A stretch of 64,000 nt of DNA from Pseudomonas denitrificans (nom. rej.) (lineage in GTDB: Bacteria > Pseudomonadota > Gammaproteobacteria > Pseudomonadales > Pseudomonadaceae). The stretch spans positions 992,001 through 1,056,000 of the forward strand of contig NZ_CP043626.1 of assembly GCF_008807415.1 (NCBI RefSeq), written 5' to 3'. Numbering within the stretch: position 1 is the stretch's first letter; every line of letters begins with the position of its first letter. The notes beneath the pieces are model-generated. The model saw only the letters and a list, made by a program, of their open reading frames with translations, ran no database searches and was not told the origin of the DNA. The translations under genes were made by a program, and so were the position numbers. Positions 62,326 through 64,000 of the stretch are shown in pieces.

Positions 62326-64000
62326 CCCGCACGGGCTGGATGCGCGCTCTGCGCTGGAGCCTGGGCGGCCTGCTCGGGCTGATCCTGCTGCTGGTCATTG
62401 CGGTGGCCGCCTTGCTCGGCACGCCTGCGGGCAGCCGCGCCGTGCTGAGCTGGGTGCCGGGCCTGAGCGTCGATGAATTCGACGGCCGCCTTGCCGGTGG
62501 TTTCAGCGCCAAGCGCCTGGAGTGGACCGACGGCGGCACCCATCTGGTGCTGGACCAGCCGCAGATCGACTGGTCGCCGGCCTGTCTGCTGCGCATGACG
62601 CTGTGCCTGCACAAGGTCGTGGCCAACGAAGTGCTGCTGACCCTGCCGCCGAGCGAGCCGAGCGAATCGTCCGGCCCCATCGAGCTGCCCGACCTGAGCC
62701 TGCCGCTGTCACTGGAACTGGGTGACATCCGCATCGGCCGCTTCCTGCTCGATGGCCAGGAGCAGCTGCGCGACGCCGAACTGGCCGCGCACTGGGACCA
62801 TGAAGGCCTGCACATCGACTCAGTGAAGCTTGCCCGTGATGGCCTGAGCCTGTCGCTCAAGGGCCTGCTGAAGCCGACCCAGGGCTGGCCGCTGGAGGCC
62901 GAGGGGACGCTTGGCCTGCCCGCGCCGGGCGAGAAGTCCTGGACCCTGCAGCTGCAGGCCAAGGGCGAGCTGATGGGCCACCTCAAATTGCAGGCGCAGA
63001 GCAGTGGCTACCTGAACGGCAACCTGGAAGGAGACCTGCAACCGCTGGCGGAGAACCTGCCGGCCACCGCGCTGGTGACTGCCGACGGCTTCAAGGCCGA
63101 TGCGTCCTTACCCGACACTCTGACGCTGAACCAGCTGCGCCTGAATGCCAGCGGCAACCTCAAGGATGGCTACCAGCTGGCTGGCGCCGCCGTGCTGCCC
63201 GCCGAGGAAAGCCCGGTGGTGCTGACCCTGCGCGGGCGCGTCGACGCCGAGGGTGCGGATATCGCCGCCCTCGACCTGAGCGCCGCCAAGGACCAGCGCG
63301 TGGCACTGACCGGCCGCCTCGACTGGAAGGACGCCTTCGCCGCCAACGCCCAGCTCGACTGGCTGGACTTCCCCTGGCGCCGCTTGTACCCGGAGATCGA
63401 CGAGCCGCCGGTGAGCGTAGACACCTTCAAGGCCGAGGTGAGCTACAGCGAGGGTGCCTACCTGGGTAATTTTGACGGCGCCTTCAAGGGGCCGGCCGGC
63501 GATTTCACCCTGGCCAGCCCGGTGTCTGGCAATCTCGCGGAAGTCTTCCTGCCGTCGCTGAAACTGGTGGCCGGGCAGGGCAAGGCCGAAGGGCACCTGA
63601 AGGTCGGTTTCGCCGATGCGGTGAGCTGGGACGCAGCGCTCGACCTGTCCGATCTCGACCCGGCCTACTGGCTCGAAGAAATGCCCGGCCGCCTCGCTGG
63701 ACCGTTGCGCAGCAAGGGCTCGCTCAAGGGCGAAGCGCTGAACCTCGATGCCAACCTCGACCTGCAGGGCCGCCTGCGTGGCCAGCCGGCTACCTTCAAG
63801 GCGAATGCCACGGCGGCAGGGCAGGCGTGGAGGGTCGATGGCCTGGCGTTGCAGCTGGGCGACAACCGCATCAGCGGGCAAGCCGCGCTGGACCAGCGGC
63901 TATCCGGTCGCCTGGACATCGCCTTGAATCGCCTCGGTCAGCTGTGGCCGCAGCTATTCGGCCGTCTCAACGGCCAGCTCGACCTGGCCGGCACGCTGCA
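62322..64000 (+). CDS. tamB: TamB, inner-membrane-anchored AsmA-like protein (partial)
   Basis: Starts at GTG 62322, overlapping the tamA stop (GTGA), and runs off the window end with at least 559 codons read. It has an N-terminal membrane anchor (LGGLLGLILLLVIAVAALLG) followed by the repetitive beta-rich region typical of the TamB/YtfN family (GLSVDEFDGRLAGGFSAKRLEW ... LRLNASGNLKDGYQLAGAA). It spans the periplasm and pairs with TamA. The C-terminal DUF490 domain would lie beyond the window. Confidence 0.92.
   Translation, partial: MTRTGWMRALRWSLGGLLGLILLLVIAVAALLGTPAGSRAVLSWVPGLSVDEFDGRLAGGFSAKRLEWTDGGTHLVLDQPQIDWSPACLLRMTLCLHKVVANEVLLTLPPSEPSESSGPIELPDLSLPLSLELGDIRIGRFLLDGQEQLRDAELAAHWDHEGLHIDSVKLARDGLSLSLKGLLKPTQGWPLEAEGTLGLPAPGEKSWTLQLQAKGELMGHLKLQAQSSGYLNGNLEGDLQPLAENLPATALVTADGFKADASLPDTLTLNQLRLNASGNLKDGYQLAGAAVLPAEESPVVLTLRGRVDAEGADIAALDLSAAKDQRVALTGRLDWKDAFAANAQLDWLDFPWRRLYPEIDEPPVSVDTFKAEVSYSEGAYLGNFDGAFKGPAGDFTLASPVSGNLAEVFLPSLKLVAGQGKAEGHLKVGFADAVSWDAALDLSDLDPAYWLEEMPGRLAGPLRSKGSLKGEALNLDANLDLQGRLRGQPATFKANATAAGQAWRVDGLALQLGDNRISGQAALDQRLSGRLDIALNRLGQLWPQLFGRLNGQLDLAGTL

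Overview
The window is high-GC, gene-dense chromosomal DNA from a Pseudomonas, probably of the P. nitroreducens / P. citronellolis / P. knackmussii / P. aeruginosa side of the genus. This placement is inferred from codon use, the abundance of LysR/TetR/AraC regulators, REP-type 'GTAGGAGCGG' repeats, a FliA-type 'GCCGATAA' promoter, and a gene order (two acyl-CoA synthetases, SDR, thiolase, two acyl-CoA dehydrogenases, LysR, TerC, xthA, GNAT, tamA, tamB) that resembles, as far as I remember, P. aeruginosa PA2557 down to PA2542. I see no rRNA, tRNA, IS element, prophage or CRISPR array.

Layout. 1-19.5 kb: small metabolic and regulatory units, many as a divergent regulator/target pair: succinate-semialdehyde-type aldehyde dehydrogenase / LysR, NCS2 purine permease / LysR, secreted MBL-fold hydrolase, B3/B4 protein, TetR / O-methyltransferase, LysR / Rid protein, LysR / GNAT, a lipoprotein followed by an unusual run of C-loop hairpins, an amidase with a coupled 30-codon leader, and a GlxA-type AraC regulator next to an APC amino-acid permease. 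19.9-31.5 kb: GST, then an amine-catabolic region. It holds an aldehyde dehydrogenase and an MHS-family transporter on the minus strand, and on the plus strand a CcmF-like haem-lyase protein followed by qhpA-qhpD-qhpC-qhpB, the structural and radical-SAM genes of quinohemoprotein amine dehydrogenase (QHNDH). Good sigma-54 promoters precede qhpA and the aldehyde dehydrogenase, a weaker match precedes the ccmF-like gene, and a common upstream motif points to one co-regulated regulon: amine uptake, periplasmic oxidation to the aldehyde, then oxidation to the acid.

31.5-36.6 kb: a Cys-rich small protein, an SDR with a strong operator-covered promoter, and a TetR / thiolase / PaaI thioesterase group in which all three genes carry one single-base-type frameshift; then pbpG. 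37-50 kb: acyl-CoA catabolism. It starts with an acyl-CoA synthetase behind a perfect LiuR-type palindrome, an AraC regulator and a FliA-dependent chemoreceptor, followed by an operon of acyl-CoA synthetase, HSD10-like dehydrogenase, thiolase and (frameshifted) acyl-CoA dehydrogenase, and a divergent LysR / acyl-CoA dehydrogenase pair. This set fits branched-chain or short-chain acyl-CoA breakdown.

50-64 kb: TerC, a PstS-OmpA fusion, and then an unrecognised cassette (53.1-58.9 kb) of two paralogous coiled-coil proteins flanking a NarL-like regulator whose receiver domain has lost its phosphorylation site. I regard this as the best candidate for an undescribed system. The conserved backbone resumes with xthA, a GNAT, tamA and the start of tamB, which runs off the window end.

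Five genes (O-methyltransferase, TetR, thiolase, thioesterase, acyl-CoA dehydrogenase) show isolated one-base-type frameshifts, mostly in C/G runs. This looks more like assembly indels than gene decay.
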